From: Crickella sp963642455
Lineage (GTDB): Bacteria > Bacillota > Clostridia > Peptostreptococcales > Anaerovoracaceae
Assembly: GCA_963642455.1 (NCBI GenBank)
Contig: CAVIGM010000008.1
Location: 1-37,311 of the forward strand
Direction: 5' to 3'
Length of the DNA stretch: 37,311 bases
Shown: positions 5,463-14,526 of the stretch, in pieces
Layout: each line of letters opens with the position of its first letter
Position numbering within the stretch: the first letter of the stretch is position 1
Position numbers and translations under genes: made by a program
The notes under the pieces: generated by a model
The model's database searches: none
What the model saw: only the letters and a program-made list of their open reading frames with translations
What the model was told of the DNA's origin: nothing

Positions 5463-8304
5463 AGATATTATGCAGGAGCTTGACATTTCATTGCAGGAAT
5501 TAAAGGACTATTCAACTAAGCTTGGAATAGAAATCAAAACTCAGAATAGCAATATAGATGACAAGGATGTAGGGAGATTAGAGAGCACGATTAATCTTAT
5601 GAAGGGCTCTTCGACCTCTTCTTCTGCAGGTAAGAACAAGCCTAAGATTAAGGCCGTTCCGATTATAAATAAAGATAAGCCAATAGCAAAGGCTCCAATG
5701 GGCAAGCCGGTTGCTAAGCCTGTGCCTAAGAAGGAAGAATCTGCGGATGCTAAGGAAGATATTAAAGACGAGGCATCTGATAATGCTAAGCTTGATTCTA
5801 AGTCGGCTACAATCGAAGTAAATGAAGAGGATGGCAAGGCTTCGGCAGCTGCTGAGCTTAGCGCTGAACAAGAATCTGCAAAGAAGTCAAGCGAGGCTAA
5901 GACAACAAAGAAGAAAGCAAAGGCAGAAGATTCGACAGATGCCGCAGCGAAGACTGATGCAAAGACTGAAGCAGATGCTCCAGCAGGCGATTCAACAGCA
6001 GCCAAGACAGTAGCTCCAGCAGAAGAAAAGCCTGAGGAATATGTAAATGCTCCTGGCAAGCCTATGCGCTTCAAGAAGGTTATTGATGCAAATGACAGCA
6101 AGGAAATTGCAAAGAAGGCTCAGGAACAAAAGAGCGAGCAAAGAAAGAACAAGACAAGATCTGAAGGCACAGATGGCAAGCCTCGCAGAGCTGACAGAAA
6201 CGAGCACGGCGAGCGTTCAGACAGAAACAATCGCGGAGAGCACAAGAACTTCTCAAAGGATAAAGACGAGGCTTCAGATCAGAAGAAACAGGCTCGCCCA
6301 GGACAGCGCAAGACAGCTTCCGGCACATCCAATGCTCCTACAGAGACAAAGGGCAAGGGCAAGAGCAAGAAATTTTTCGATAACAAAGACAAAGAGAAGC
6401 AGAGCAAATTCGACCGCCGCGAAGACGGAAGAAATACTAAGAATAACAAGAATGCATATATAGATGATGGCTCACTTGAGAAGCAGACTCGCCATAAGAG
6501 AAAGAACAAGCCTAAGGACGAGCCACAGATAGATATCGAAGAGCTGCTGCCAGAGGGCACAATCGCAGTAACAGTTCCAATCACTGTTGCGGGACTTTCT
6601 GAGCAGGCTGAGATTTCTGTTTCGAAGATTATCATGGCAATGATGAAGATGGGCGTTATGGCAACCATCAACCAGACCTTAGATAAGGATGCAGTTGAGA
6701 TGCTCGCTGAGGATCTCGGACTTCAGATTGTCGTAACCGAAGAGCAGGAAGAGCTTGTAGAAGAGGGCATCGATAACCATGAAGATAATGTTAAGGATCT
6801 GAAGGAGCGTTCACCTATTATCACTGTAATGGGACACGTTGACCATGGTAAGACCTCGCTTCTTGACGCTATTCGTAACACAAATGTAACGGCAGGAGAG
6901 TCGGGCGGAATCACTCAGCATATCGGTGCGTCCGAGGTTGAGATAAATGGCAAGAAAATTGTCTTTCTTGATACGCCAGGACACGAGGCCTTCACAACAA
7001 TGCGTGCAAGAGGTGCGCAAGTTACGGATATCGCAGTTCTTGTAGTAGCTGCCGATGATGGTGTAATGCCTCAGACCGTAGAGTCAATCAGCCATGCAAA
7101 GGCTGCAGGCGTACCTATTATCGTTGCAATCAACAAGATGGATAAGCCTGGTGCAAATCCTGACAGAGTTAAGCAGGAACTTACTGAGCACGGAATTCTC
7201 GTAGAAGACTGGGGTGGAGATGTAATTTCTGTTCCTGTTTCGGCTAAGAAGGGCGAAGGAATTACAGACCTTCTTGAGATGATTCTTCTTCAGGCCGAAG
7301 TTCTTGAACTTAAGGCTAATCCTGACAGACTTGCTTCTGGATCTGTTATCGAGGCAAGACTTGACAAGGCAAAGGGCCCTATTGCAACAGTCCTTGTTAC
7401 AAATGGTACATTGAAGTCAGGACAGAGCGTTGTTGCAGGTACTTGCTCGGGTAAGATTCGTGTAATGACAAATTTCCGTGGAGATGTTATCCGCAAGGCA
7501 GGCCCAGCTACCGCAGTAGAAATTCTCGGATTATCCGATGTTCCTAATGCAGGTGACTCGTTCAATGCTGTTAAGGACGATAAGCTCGCAAGAGAAATCG
7601 CAGGCAAGCGTCTTGAGAAGATGAGAGAGGATGTTCTTGCTAAGAATGCAAGCACAACACTCGATAAGCTCTTCTCACAGATTCAGGAAGGACAGACCAA
7701 GGAGCTCAACCTCATTATCAAGGGAGACGTACAGGGCTCAGTTGGCGCTATCATTTCTTCACTTGAGAAGCTCGAGACTCCTGAGGTTAAGATTAGAGTA
7801 ATTCACTCAGGCGTAGGTACTGTTAACGAATCAGATATCATGCTCGCTGAGACCTCGAATGCTATTGTTATCGGCTTCAATGTAAGACCTACAACAGCAG
7901 TAATGAATCAGGCCCAGGATGCCGATGTCGAGGTAAGACTCTACAGAGTTATTTACGATATCATCGACGATATTTCGGATGCTATGAAGGGTATGCTCGA
8001 TCCTGAATTCAAGGAAGAGGTTCTTGGAAAAGCAGAGATCAGAGAGACCTTCAAAGTACCAAATGTTGGAATCATCGGTGGTGCCTATGTTAAGGAAGGA
8101 ATCGTTAAGCGCAACGAGCAGATTAGACTTGTTAGAGACGGCATCGTAATTCACGAGGGCACAATTTCATCTCTCAGAAGATTCAAGGATGACGTCAAGG
8201 AAGTTGCTGCAGGCTACGAATGTGGTATTGGTATCGAGAATTACAACGATGTTAAGCCTGACGATATCATCGAATGCTTCACAATGGTTGAGATTAAGAG
8301 ATAG
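5446..8304 (+). CDS. infB: Translation initiation factor IF-2
   Basis: This 952-residue GTPase places initiator tRNA on the 30S subunit and promotes subunit joining. ATG 5446 follows AAGGAGG. An N-terminal IF2_N helical domain (about 1-50) is followed by a long, low-complexity Ala/Lys/Glu-rich, then Lys/Arg/Asp-rich linker (about 55-355) and a second IF2_N (about 365-420). The GTPase domain has G1 GHVDHGKT (463-470), G3 DTPGHE and G4 NKMD. Domains II, III and the initiator-tRNA-binding C domain follow. The long charged linker makes it larger than the B. subtilis protein, but this is common in Clostridia. Confidence 0.98.
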   Translation: MSKKAKDIMQELDISLQELKDYSTKLGIEIKTQNSNIDDKDVGRLESTINLMKGSSTSSSAGKNKPKIKAVPIINKDKPIAKAPMGKPVAKPVPKKEESADAKEDIKDEASDNAKLDSKSATIEVNEEDGKASAAAELSAEQESAKKSSEAKTTKKKAKAEDSTDAAAKTDAKTEADAPAGDSTAAKTVAPAEEKPEEYVNAPGKPMRFKKVIDANDSKEIAKKAQEQKSEQRKNKTRSEGTDGKPRRADRNEHGERSDRNNRGEHKNFSKDKDEASDQKKQARPGQRKTASGTSNAPTETKGKGKSKKFFDNKDKEKQSKFDRREDGRNTKNNKNAYIDDGSLEKQTRHKRKNKPKDEPQIDIEELLPEGTIAVTVPITVAGLSEQAEISVSKIIMAMMKMGVMATINQTLDKDAVEMLAEDLGLQIVVTEEQEELVEEGIDNHEDNVKDLKERSPIITVMGHVDHGKTSLLDAIRNTNVTAGESGGITQHIGASEVEINGKKIVFLDTPGHEAFTTMRARGAQVTDIAVLVVAADDGVMPQTVESISHAKAAGVPIIVAINKMDKPGANPDRVKQELTEHGILVEDWGGDVISVPVSAKKGEGITDLLEMILLQAEVLELKANPDRLASGSVIEARLDKAKGPIATVLVTNGTLKSGQSVVAGTCSGKIRVMTNFRGDVIRKAGPATAVEILGLSDVPNAGDSFNAVKDDKLAREIAGKRLEKMREDVLAKNASTTLDKLFSQIQEGQTKELNLIIKGDVQGSVGAIISSLEKLETPEVKIRVIHSGVGTVNESDIMLAETSNAIVIGFNVRPTTAVMNQAQDADVEVRLYRVIYDIIDDISDAMKGMLDPEFKEEVLGKAEIRETFKVPNVGIIGGAYVKEGIVKRNEQIRLVRDGIVIHEGTISSLRRFKDDVKEVAAGYECGIGIENYNDVKPDDIIECFTMVEIKR

Positions 8305-8313
8305 GATTGATAT

Positions 8314-8676
8314 ATGGCAAGATATAGACAGGGAAGATTAGGCGAAGAGATTAAGAAAAGCATTAGCTCCTTTCTCATAAATGGAATTAAAGATCCGAGA
8401 CTGGCAAATAGAATAATTACTATTTCCGGAGTTGATGTAACAAGCGATGGAAGTTATGCGACAGTATATGTTACACCTCTTGTTCTATCCGGAGAGGATG
8501 GGCAAGCTGTGAATGAGGAAGTGCTTGAGGGCTTCAAGAAAGCCTCAGGCCTTCTCAGAACTCAGGTGGCAAAGGACGTTAAGCTTCGCCATACACCAGA
8601 ACTTATTTTCAAGATTGATTCATCTATGGATTATGGCAGAAAGATCGATTCGATAATCGATGAGATCAATAAGTAA
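8314..8676 (+). CDS. rbfA: 30S ribosome-binding factor RbfA
   Basis: This 120-residue KH-like protein assists late 16S rRNA processing and 30S assembly. The N-terminus RQGRLGEEIKKSIS, the DPRL motif and the SDGSYATVYVTPL strand match the family, and the length is typical. It starts 9 nt after infB with only a weak ribosome binding site (AGGAT), so translation is probably coupled. The position after infB is the conserved one. Confidence 0.95.
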   Translation: MARYRQGRLGEEIKKSISSFLINGIKDPRLANRIITISGVDVTSDGSYATVYVTPLVLSGEDGQAVNEEVLEGFKKASGLLRTQVAKDVKLRHTPELIFKIDSSMDYGRKIDSIIDEINK

Positions 8677-8721
8677 ATCGCAGCAAAGCTTGCAGCAAAG
8701 ACTAACTGAAAGGTAATTATA

Positions 8722-9705
8722 ATGAACAATATAAGCATTAGAGATTTTGCCAAAGAAATATTGAAGCTTGATAGCATCGTGATATTTCCACATATCAATA
8801 TCGACGGAGATGCGCTTGGCTCTTCAGCCGCAGTATGCATGAGTCTAAGAAAATTAGGCAAGATGAGCTATGTGGTATATGACAAAGAAATTCCAGATAA
8901 TCTTGATTTTCTTGCTAAGGATGTGCTTACTGACGGCTCTAATCTGCCGGAAGAATTCGACCTTTCTCTTATGCTTGACTGCACAGGATATAACAGAATT
9001 CTCGGTCGCGAGGAAATCTTCAATAGAGGCAAGCTCAAGGGATGCATTGATCATCACGAGGCAGCTAATGCAGACATTCATTATGATTTCAATTATTGCG
9101 AGCCTGATAGTGCGGCAACAGGAGAACTTGCCTATATGCTTATCAAGGAACTTGGTGCTGAGATAGATCTTGATATTGCCAATGCGATTTTCACTGCAAT
9201 AACAATGGATTCGGGCAATTTCCAGTATTCAAATACCTCGGCAAGAACTCACAAGATAGCAATGGAACTATATGATGTTGAAGGCTTCAATTCCAAGCCT
9301 GTCAGCTCGCTTATTTATGACAGAAATCCTAAGAGCATTGTTCAGCTCGAGAGTATGGTTAAGTCAAGGCTTGAATATTACAAGGACGGCAAGATTGCAG
9401 TTGGAACAATTACTGCAAAAGACCTTGAATTAACAGGTGCTAAGCTTGCGAATGTTGATGGTCTTGTTTCCGACATCCTTTCGATAGAGGATGTTGTTCT
9501 TTCCGCTCTTGTTAAAGAAGCAGAGGATTGTGTGAAGGTTAGCCTTCGTTCGCTTGGGAATGTAAAAGCTTCTGAGGTTGCTCAGACTTTCGGTGGCGGC
9601 GGACATTACAACGCAGCAGGATTAAGGTCAGAAGAGTTGTCAGTAGAAGAGCTCAAAGAGAAGCTGATACCCGAGCTTATCAAGGCGGTCGAGGCGGTCG
9701 AATAA
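8722..9705 (+). CDS. nrnA: DHH-family bifunctional oligoribonuclease / pAp phosphatase NrnA
   Basis: This 327-residue Mn-dependent phosphoesterase degrades short RNA oligonucleotides and 3',5'-pAp. Metal-binding motifs of the DHH domain are H24-x3-D28-x-D30 (HINIDGD), a later D-C-T segment and the D110-H111-H112 signature. The DHHA1 substrate-binding domain carries GGGGH (291-295). It starts at ATG 8722 after GAAAGG. Its stop codon overlaps the truB start, a common arrangement with rbfA and truB in Clostridia. Confidence 0.93.
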   Translation: MNNISIRDFAKEILKLDSIVIFPHINIDGDALGSSAAVCMSLRKLGKMSYVVYDKEIPDNLDFLAKDVLTDGSNLPEEFDLSLMLDCTGYNRILGREEIFNRGKLKGCIDHHEAANADIHYDFNYCEPDSAATGELAYMLIKELGAEIDLDIANAIFTAITMDSGNFQYSNTSARTHKIAMELYDVEGFNSKPVSSLIYDRNPKSIVQLESMVKSRLEYYKDGKIAVGTITAKDLELTGAKLANVDGLVSDILSIEDVVLSALVKEAEDCVKVSLRSLGNVKASEVAQTFGGGGHYNAAGLRSEELSVEELKEKLIPELIKAVEAVE

Positions 9706-10604
9706 TGGCAGCAATAGAAGGTGTAATCGTTGTAAATAAGCCAAAGGACTGGACCTCGCATGATGTTGTTGCCAAGCTAAGGACTGCCTATGGAGTTAAG
9801 AGAATCGGACATACAGGGACGCTTGATCCAATGGCAACAGGCGTTCTTCCGATATGCATAGGCAAGGCTACGCGCATGATTGAATATTATGATGAGGACA
9901 TCAAGTCTTATCATGCGACCATGAAGCTTGGGCAGATAAGCGACACCCTTGACATTACGGGGCAGATTCTCGAGCAAAGAGCTTTTGCACATATAAGCGA
10001 GGATGACATCCTTAAGGCTTTTGAAGCATATAAAGGCTGGATAGAGCAAATCCCGCCTAAATTCTCCGCAATAAGAATTAACGGACAGAGAGCTTACGAC
10101 CTTGCAAGGAACAATCAGGAATTCGAAATCAAGGCAAGAAAGGTCTTCATCAAGGATATCCAAATTAGCAGCATCGATCTTCAAGATGGAATCATAAGCT
10201 TCGATGTATGGTGCTCGAAGGGCACATATATCAGGACTATTTGCGACGATATAGGAAGGGCGCTTGGCTGCGGAGCTATAATGACCGAACTCTGCCGAAC
10301 ATCGAGCGGATTTTTTGCACTCTCTGAATCGACAGAGCTGCAGGCAATACTTGATATGTCAGATGAGGAAAGGCGAGCGCTTGTTCTTCCGATTGACAAG
10401 ACTCTTACGAATCTTGGCATAGTCGAGCTTAACGATGACAGAGTTAAATTCTTCCTTAATGGCAACGAGTCGGGAAGAATAGGATATAGCATAACAAAGA
10501 ATGCTAAGATTTATAGAGTATATAATAAGGGGCTGTTTCTTGGTACAGCTTCAATAGATGACAAAGGAGAACTTAAGGCCTTAAAGGTCGTGGTTGACAG
10601 ATAA
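9705..10604 (+). CDS. truB: tRNA pseudouridine(55) synthase TruB
   Basis: This 299-residue enzyme makes pseudouridine 55 in the T-loop of tRNAs. The catalytic motif G-H-T-G-T-L-D-P contains the nucleophile D41. N-K-P-x-x-W-T-S-H-D (11-20) and the later K-G-T-Y-I-R motif are also present. The C-terminal RNA-binding extension is present and the length is normal. The ATG overlaps the nrnA stop by one base, so translation is coupled; ribF starts directly after its stop. Confidence 0.96.
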   Translation: MAAIEGVIVVNKPKDWTSHDVVAKLRTAYGVKRIGHTGTLDPMATGVLPICIGKATRMIEYYDEDIKSYHATMKLGQISDTLDITGQILEQRAFAHISEDDILKAFEAYKGWIEQIPPKFSAIRINGQRAYDLARNNQEFEIKARKVFIKDIQISSIDLQDGIISFDVWCSKGTYIRTICDDIGRALGCGAIMTELCRTSSGFFALSESTELQAILDMSDEERRALVLPIDKTLTNLGIVELNDDRVKFFLNGNESGRIGYSITKNAKIYRVYNKGLFLGTASIDDKGELKALKVVVDR

Positions 10605-11552
10605 ATGCAGGTAATTAACAGTATTGATAATATGGCGATAGCTGATGAGCTTGTCGTTGCGCTTGGAACCTTCGATGGCATACATATCGGCCATCAGCAG
10701 ATTCTACAGGATGCGATTACCGAGGCCAAGCAGCACGGATATAAATCAGCATGCTATACTTTTTCTAATCATCCGCTGAATTTTCTAAGAAGGCTTGATT
10801 ATGAGGATGAAGGCTCGGTAAGACTTCTTTGCAGCGAGGAACAGAAGCTCGAGATCTTAGAGGAGATGGGCTTCGACTATATAATAAATGTTCCATTTGA
10901 CACCACAACGATGAATATGAGAGCCCTTGATTTTATCAACGACATTCTGTACGAGAAGCTCCATGCCAAGATTGTATGCTGCGGCTTCAATTATAGCTTC
11001 GGAGTAAGGGCAGAGGGAAATGTCAGCACACTTACAGAAGAGGGCCAGAAGCTTGGAATTAAGGTCAAGGCGCAGGACGCGGTAAGATATGATGGTAAGA
11101 TTGTAAGTTCTACTGCGGTAAGAAGCCTTGTGAGAGAAGGGAATTTCGAGCTTGCCAATAAATATCTTGGCAGGAAATATTCTGTATCGGGCAAGGTGGT
11201 GCACGGCAATAGAATCGGAAGAGATATCGGCTATCCGACTATGAATCTCACTATACCGGCCGAACTCGAAATGCCGCCTAACGGCGTTTATTTCTCGAAG
11301 GCAGTGGTAGATGGCATAGAATATAAATCAATTACAAATATCGGCTGCAGACCTACGGTAGGAACAAGAGAGAAGGTTCTCGAGACACATCTTTTCGATT
11401 TCGATTCGGAGGTCTATGGCGACAGAATAACCATCAAGCTTCTTAAATATCACAGGCCCGAGATTCGCTTCGACAATTTCGAGCAGCTTTCGAGACAGAT
11501 AAGTCTCGACTGCGAGCTTGCATATAATTACGAGGGGCATTTAGCGGACTGA
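10605..11552 (+). CDS. ribF: Bifunctional riboflavin kinase / FAD synthetase RibF
   Basis: This 315-residue enzyme phosphorylates riboflavin to FMN and adenylates FMN to FAD. The N-terminal nucleotidyltransferase domain has L-G-T-F-D-G-I-H-I-G-H-Q. The C-terminal kinase domain has G-N-R-I-G-R-D-I-G-Y-P-T-M-N. ATG 10605 follows the truB stop with no gap and no clear ribosome binding site, which suggests coupling. No FMN riboswitch is seen, consistent with its place inside the housekeeping operon. Confidence 0.95.
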   Translation: MQVINSIDNMAIADELVVALGTFDGIHIGHQQILQDAITEAKQHGYKSACYTFSNHPLNFLRRLDYEDEGSVRLLCSEEQKLEILEEMGFDYIINVPFDTTTMNMRALDFINDILYEKLHAKIVCCGFNYSFGVRAEGNVSTLTEEGQKLGIKVKAQDAVRYDGKIVSSTAVRSLVREGNFELANKYLGRKYSVSGKVVHGNRIGRDIGYPTMNLTIPAELEMPPNGVYFSKAVVDGIEYKSITNIGCRPTVGTREKVLETHLFDFDSEVYGDRITIKLLKYHRPEIRFDNFEQLSRQISLDCELAYNYEGHLAD

Positions 11553-11604
11553 GAGCAGACAGCACGCAATTATAATTCATAAGATTATAATCCGAAAAAA
11601 ACAA

Positions 11605-11633
11605 TAGACATTGGAAACTCAATGTGTTAATAT
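11605..11633 (+). promoter_or_regulatory. Promoter of rpsO
   Basis: TAGACA (11605-11610) and TAATAT (11628-11633) are 17 bp apart. TGT directly before the -10 box (11625-11627) gives a TGN extended -10. Transcription would start near 11640, giving a leader of about 85 nt that contains the structure at 11651-11694. Confidence 0.6.
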
Positions 11634-11650
11634 TCAAATGTTGCAAAATA

Positions 11651-11694
11651 CCTTGGCTTCAGTATCCGGCTACTCCGGCGCTTACGAAGCCTCG
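11651..11694 (+). promoter_or_regulatory. Structured rpsO leader, candidate S15 autoregulatory RNA
   Basis: Nested pairing is visible. CC (11651-52) pairs with GG (11693-94) and GGCTTC (11655-11660) with GAAGCC (11686-11691). Inside these, GTA (11662-64) pairs with TAC (11683-85) and CCGG (11666-69) with CCGG (11675-78). It ends about 15 nt before the AAAGGAG of rpsO. S15 represses its own mRNA through rRNA-like leader structures in several bacterial groups, including Bacillales. Whether this fold is one of those classes is inference. Confidence 0.5.
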
Positions 11695-11724
11695 GCGAAT
11701 TAAGAGTAAAGGAGAATAATAACT

Positions 11725-11991
11725 ATGCTTACAAAAGAAAAGAAGAACGAGATTATCAAAGAGTATGCAATCAAGGAAGGCGATACAGGTTCCCCAGAGG
11801 TTCAGGTAGCTATCCTTACTTACAGAATCAACGAGCTTAACGAGCATCTTAAGGAGCATCACAAGGACTTCCATTCAAGAAGAGGTCTGCTCAAGATGGT
11901 AGGTCAGAGAAGAAACCTTCTGAAGTATCTCAAGGAAGTTGACATCGAGAGATACAGAAGTCTCATCACTCGTCTTGGCCTGAGAAAATAA
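11725..11991 (+). CDS. rpsO: 30S ribosomal protein S15
   Basis: This 88-residue protein is the standard S15 length and binds the 16S rRNA central domain as a primary assembly protein. The sequence follows the family throughout, with GDTGSPEVQVA, a HHKDFHSRRGLL-type segment and R-R-x-L-L-x-Y-L-K. ATG 11725 lies after AAAGGAG. It has its own promoter and a terminator after it, and lies just before pnp, the conserved order. Confidence 0.98.
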   Translation: MLTKEKKNEIIKEYAIKEGDTGSPEVQVAILTYRINELNEHLKEHHKDFHSRRGLLKMVGQRRNLLKYLKEVDIERYRSLITRLGLRK

Positions 11992-12001
11992 TTTCGACAA
12001 A

Positions 12002-12034
12002 AGAGCGGGGAGCGCTAAGCCACCCGCTTTATTT
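12002..12034 (+). terminator. Terminator after rpsO
   Basis: AGCGGG (12004-12009) pairs with CCCGCT (12023-12028), extended outward by a G-U and an A-T pair. A 13-nt loop lies between, and TTTATTT follows. The T-run is interrupted, so some read-through into pnp is likely. Confidence 0.6.
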
Positions 12035-12094
12035 GTATATAGGTATGCCACATAAGGTAGTAATTGAATTAACAGGAAGGAGTTGTTAATTAAT

Positions 12095-14212
12095 ATGGCA
12101 AGATTTACAGATTATAAGACATTTAGAACAGCGCTTGGAGGCAGACTCCTCGAATTCGAGATCGGTAAGGTCTGCGAGCAAGCAAACGGACAGTGCACAG
12201 TAAGATATGGTGATACTGTAGTTAACTGCACGGCAGTAGCTTCAAAGGAGCCTAAGCAGGATGTAGATTTCTTCCCACTTAGCTGCAACTATGAGGAGAA
12301 GATGTATGCTGTCGGCAAAATCCCTGGTGGATATATCAAGAGAGAGGGTAAGGCCGGAGAGAAGGCTACTCTTGTTTCAAGACTTATCGACAGACCACTT
12401 AGACCTTTGTTCCCAAAGGGCTATAGAAACGACGTAGTTGTAACTTGCACAGCAATGTCAGTTGACCATGACTGCGCACCTGAAGTTGCAGCACTTCTCG
12501 GCTCATCTGTTTCTATCGCAATCTCAGACATTCCTTGGGATGGCCCAACTGCAGGTGTTGTTATCGGCAGAGTTGGCGGCGAATTAGTTGTTAACCCAAC
12601 ATACGAGCAGAGAATGGTTTCGGATATTAACCTGACTGTTTGCGGCACCGAAGAAGCTATCATGATGGTAGAGGCCGGCGCTAAGGAAGTTCCTGAAGAC
12701 GAGATGCTTGATGCTATCATGTTCGCACATGAAGAGATCAAAGTTCTGTGCAGATTTATCAAGGAGATCGTAGCCGAGGTTGGCAAGGAAAAGCAGGAAT
12801 ATAAGGTATTCAAGGCAGGCGAGGATGTTGATGAGGCTGTAAGAGCATATTCAACAGACAAGATGATTGATGCTATCAAGACTTTCGATAAGCTCGAAAG
12901 ACTCGCTAATATGGAAGCTGTTGAGAAAGACGCCCTTGAGCATTTCGCAGAGGAATTCGAGGGAAGAGCATCCGAGATTGCAGAAGTTACTTATGCAATC
13001 AAGAAGGAGCAGGTTAGAAGGATGATTCTCGAAGAAGGAATCAGACCTGATAATCGTAAGCTCACAGAGATAAGACCTCTTTGGTCAGAGACAGGCTTCC
13101 TTCCAAGAGCACATGGCTCTGGACTTTTCAAGAGAGGACAGACTCAGGTTCTTTCCGTAGCTACTCTCGCACCACTTAGCGAGGCACAGAATCTCGACAG
13201 CATCGACATCGATGTAACTACTAAGAGATATATGCATCAATATAATTTCCCTGGCTACAGCACAGGCGAGGCTAAGGTATCAAGAGCACCTGGCAGAAGA
13301 GAAATAGGACATGGAGCACTCGCAGAAAGAGCACTTCTTCCTGTAATTCCATCTGAGGAAGAATTCCCTTATGCAATCAGAGTCGTATCCGAGGTACTTT
13401 CTTCGAACGGTTCATCATCAATGGCATCAACTTGCGGTTCATGTCTTGCACTGATGGATGCTGGTGTTCCAATCAAGAAGCCTGTTTCTGGTATCGCTAT
13501 GGGACTTATTGAAGGATTCAACGAGGACGGCTCAAGCAAGTTCGCTGTTCTTTCGGATATTCAGGGAATGGAAGACTTCCTTGGAGATATGGACTTCAAG
13601 GTAACAGGAACTCCTGACGGTGTTACAGCACTTCAGATGGACATCAAGGTACACGGACTTTCAAGAGAAATCCTCAAGCAGGCACTCGACCAGGCTAAGA
13701 TAGGAAGAGCGACAATTCTTGAGAATATGCTCGAGGAAATCGCTGCTCCAAGAGAAGAGCTTTCGAAGTATGCACCAAGATTCGTATCGATGAGAATTGA
13801 TCCTGACAAGATTAGACTTGTTATCGGACCTGGCGGAAAGACAATCAACAGAATCGTTGACGAGACTGGCGCTAAGATTGATATCATCGAAGAGGATCCA
13901 GGCCTTGTTTGCATCTATGCTGTTGATCAGGCAGGCGCAGATGCTGCAAGAAAAGAAATCGAGCTTATCACAAGAGATGTTGAGGTAGGCGGAATCTACG
14001 AGGGCGAGGTTAAGAGAATTATGAACTTCGGCGCATTTATCGAGATTCTCCCTGGTAAAGAAGGACTTCTCCATATCTCAAAGATGGCTAAGCATAGGGT
14101 TGAGAAGGTTGAGGATGTTATGAATATCGGCGACAAGGTCGTTGTAAAGGTTAGCGAAATCGACAATCAGAACCGAATCAATCTCACAAGAAAGGATCTT
14201 GCTGAGGACTAG
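12095..14212 (+). CDS. pnp: Polyribonucleotide nucleotidyltransferase (PNPase)
   Basis: This 705-residue phosphorolytic 3'-5' exoribonuclease takes part in mRNA decay. I chose ATG 12095, 12 nt after GGAAGGAG, because the protein then begins MARFTDYKTF. The in-frame TTG 12083 touches the ribosome binding site directly. Two RNase PH-like domains are present: the first with F-F-P-L-x-C-N-Y-E, the second with the catalytic D-I-Q-G-M-E-D-F-L-G-D-M-D-F-K. They are followed by a KH domain (about 555-610) and an S1 domain (about 620-690). The gene is complete; the assembly gap begins at the base after its stop. Confidence 0.97.
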   Translation: MARFTDYKTFRTALGGRLLEFEIGKVCEQANGQCTVRYGDTVVNCTAVASKEPKQDVDFFPLSCNYEEKMYAVGKIPGGYIKREGKAGEKATLVSRLIDRPLRPLFPKGYRNDVVVTCTAMSVDHDCAPEVAALLGSSVSIAISDIPWDGPTAGVVIGRVGGELVVNPTYEQRMVSDINLTVCGTEEAIMMVEAGAKEVPEDEMLDAIMFAHEEIKVLCRFIKEIVAEVGKEKQEYKVFKAGEDVDEAVRAYSTDKMIDAIKTFDKLERLANMEAVEKDALEHFAEEFEGRASEIAEVTYAIKKEQVRRMILEEGIRPDNRKLTEIRPLWSETGFLPRAHGSGLFKRGQTQVLSVATLAPLSEAQNLDSIDIDVTTKRYMHQYNFPGYSTGEAKVSRAPGRREIGHGALAERALLPVIPSEEEFPYAIRVVSEVLSSNGSSSMASTCGSCLALMDAGVPIKKPVSGIAMGLIEGFNEDGSSKFAVLSDIQGMEDFLGDMDFKVTGTPDGVTALQMDIKVHGLSREILKQALDQAKIGRATILENMLEEIAAPREELSKYAPRFVSMRIDPDKIRLVIGPGGKTINRIVDETGAKIDIIEEDPGLVCIYAVDQAGADAARKEIELITRDVEVGGIYEGEVKRIMNFGAFIEILPGKEGLLHISKMAKHRVEKVEDVMNIGDKVVVKVSEIDNQNRINLTRKDLAED

Positions 14213-14449
14213 NNNNNNNNNNNNNNNNNNNNNNNNNNNNNNNNNNNNNNNNNNNNNNNNNNNNNNNNNNNNNNNNNNNNNNNNNNNNNNNNNNNNNNNN
14301 NNNNNNNNNNNNNNNNNNNNNNNNNNNNNNNNNNNNNNNNNNNNNNNNNNNNNNNNNNNNNNNNNNNNNNNNNNNNNNNNNNNNNNNNNNNNNNNNNNNN
14401 NNNNNNNNNNNNNNNNNNNNNNNNNNNNNNNNNNNNNNNNNNNNNNNNN
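14213..14449. other. Assembly gap (run of N)
   Basis: 237 consecutive N. Content unknown. It starts immediately after the pnp stop codon. With the known sequence to 14526 it makes a stretch of about 310 bases with no gene call; the readable part holds only a terminator and a promoter. The true gap length may differ from the N count. Confidence 0.99.
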
Positions 14450-14462
14450 AGTGACGAAAGGG

Positions 14463-14492
14463 AAGACGATGGCATATTGCCGTCGTCTTTTT
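14463..14492 (+). terminator. Strong intrinsic terminator, probably of pnp
   Basis: An 11-bp stem (14464-14474 with 14478-14488, one G-U) around a TAT loop is followed by T5. It is the clearest terminator in the window. It ends transcription coming from pnp or from whatever lies in the gap. Confidence 0.88.
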
Positions 14493-14519
14493 GCATTCTT
14501 GGGGGAGCGGTGATACAAT
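14491..14519 (+). promoter_or_regulatory. Promoter of the DUF2207 gene, with extended -10
   Basis: TTGCAT (14491-14496), a 17-bp spacer, then TGA-TACAAT (14511-14519). The -35 box begins inside the T-run of the terminator. The predicted start of transcription is about 14525-14527, on or next to the ATG at 14527. Confidence 0.65.
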
Positions 14520-14526
14520 ACTCGAT

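Noticed and set aside
11569..11591. ATTATAAT/ATTATAAT hairpin after ribF as a terminator
   Set aside because: The stem is only A-T pairs and is followed by CCG and an A-run rather than a T-run.
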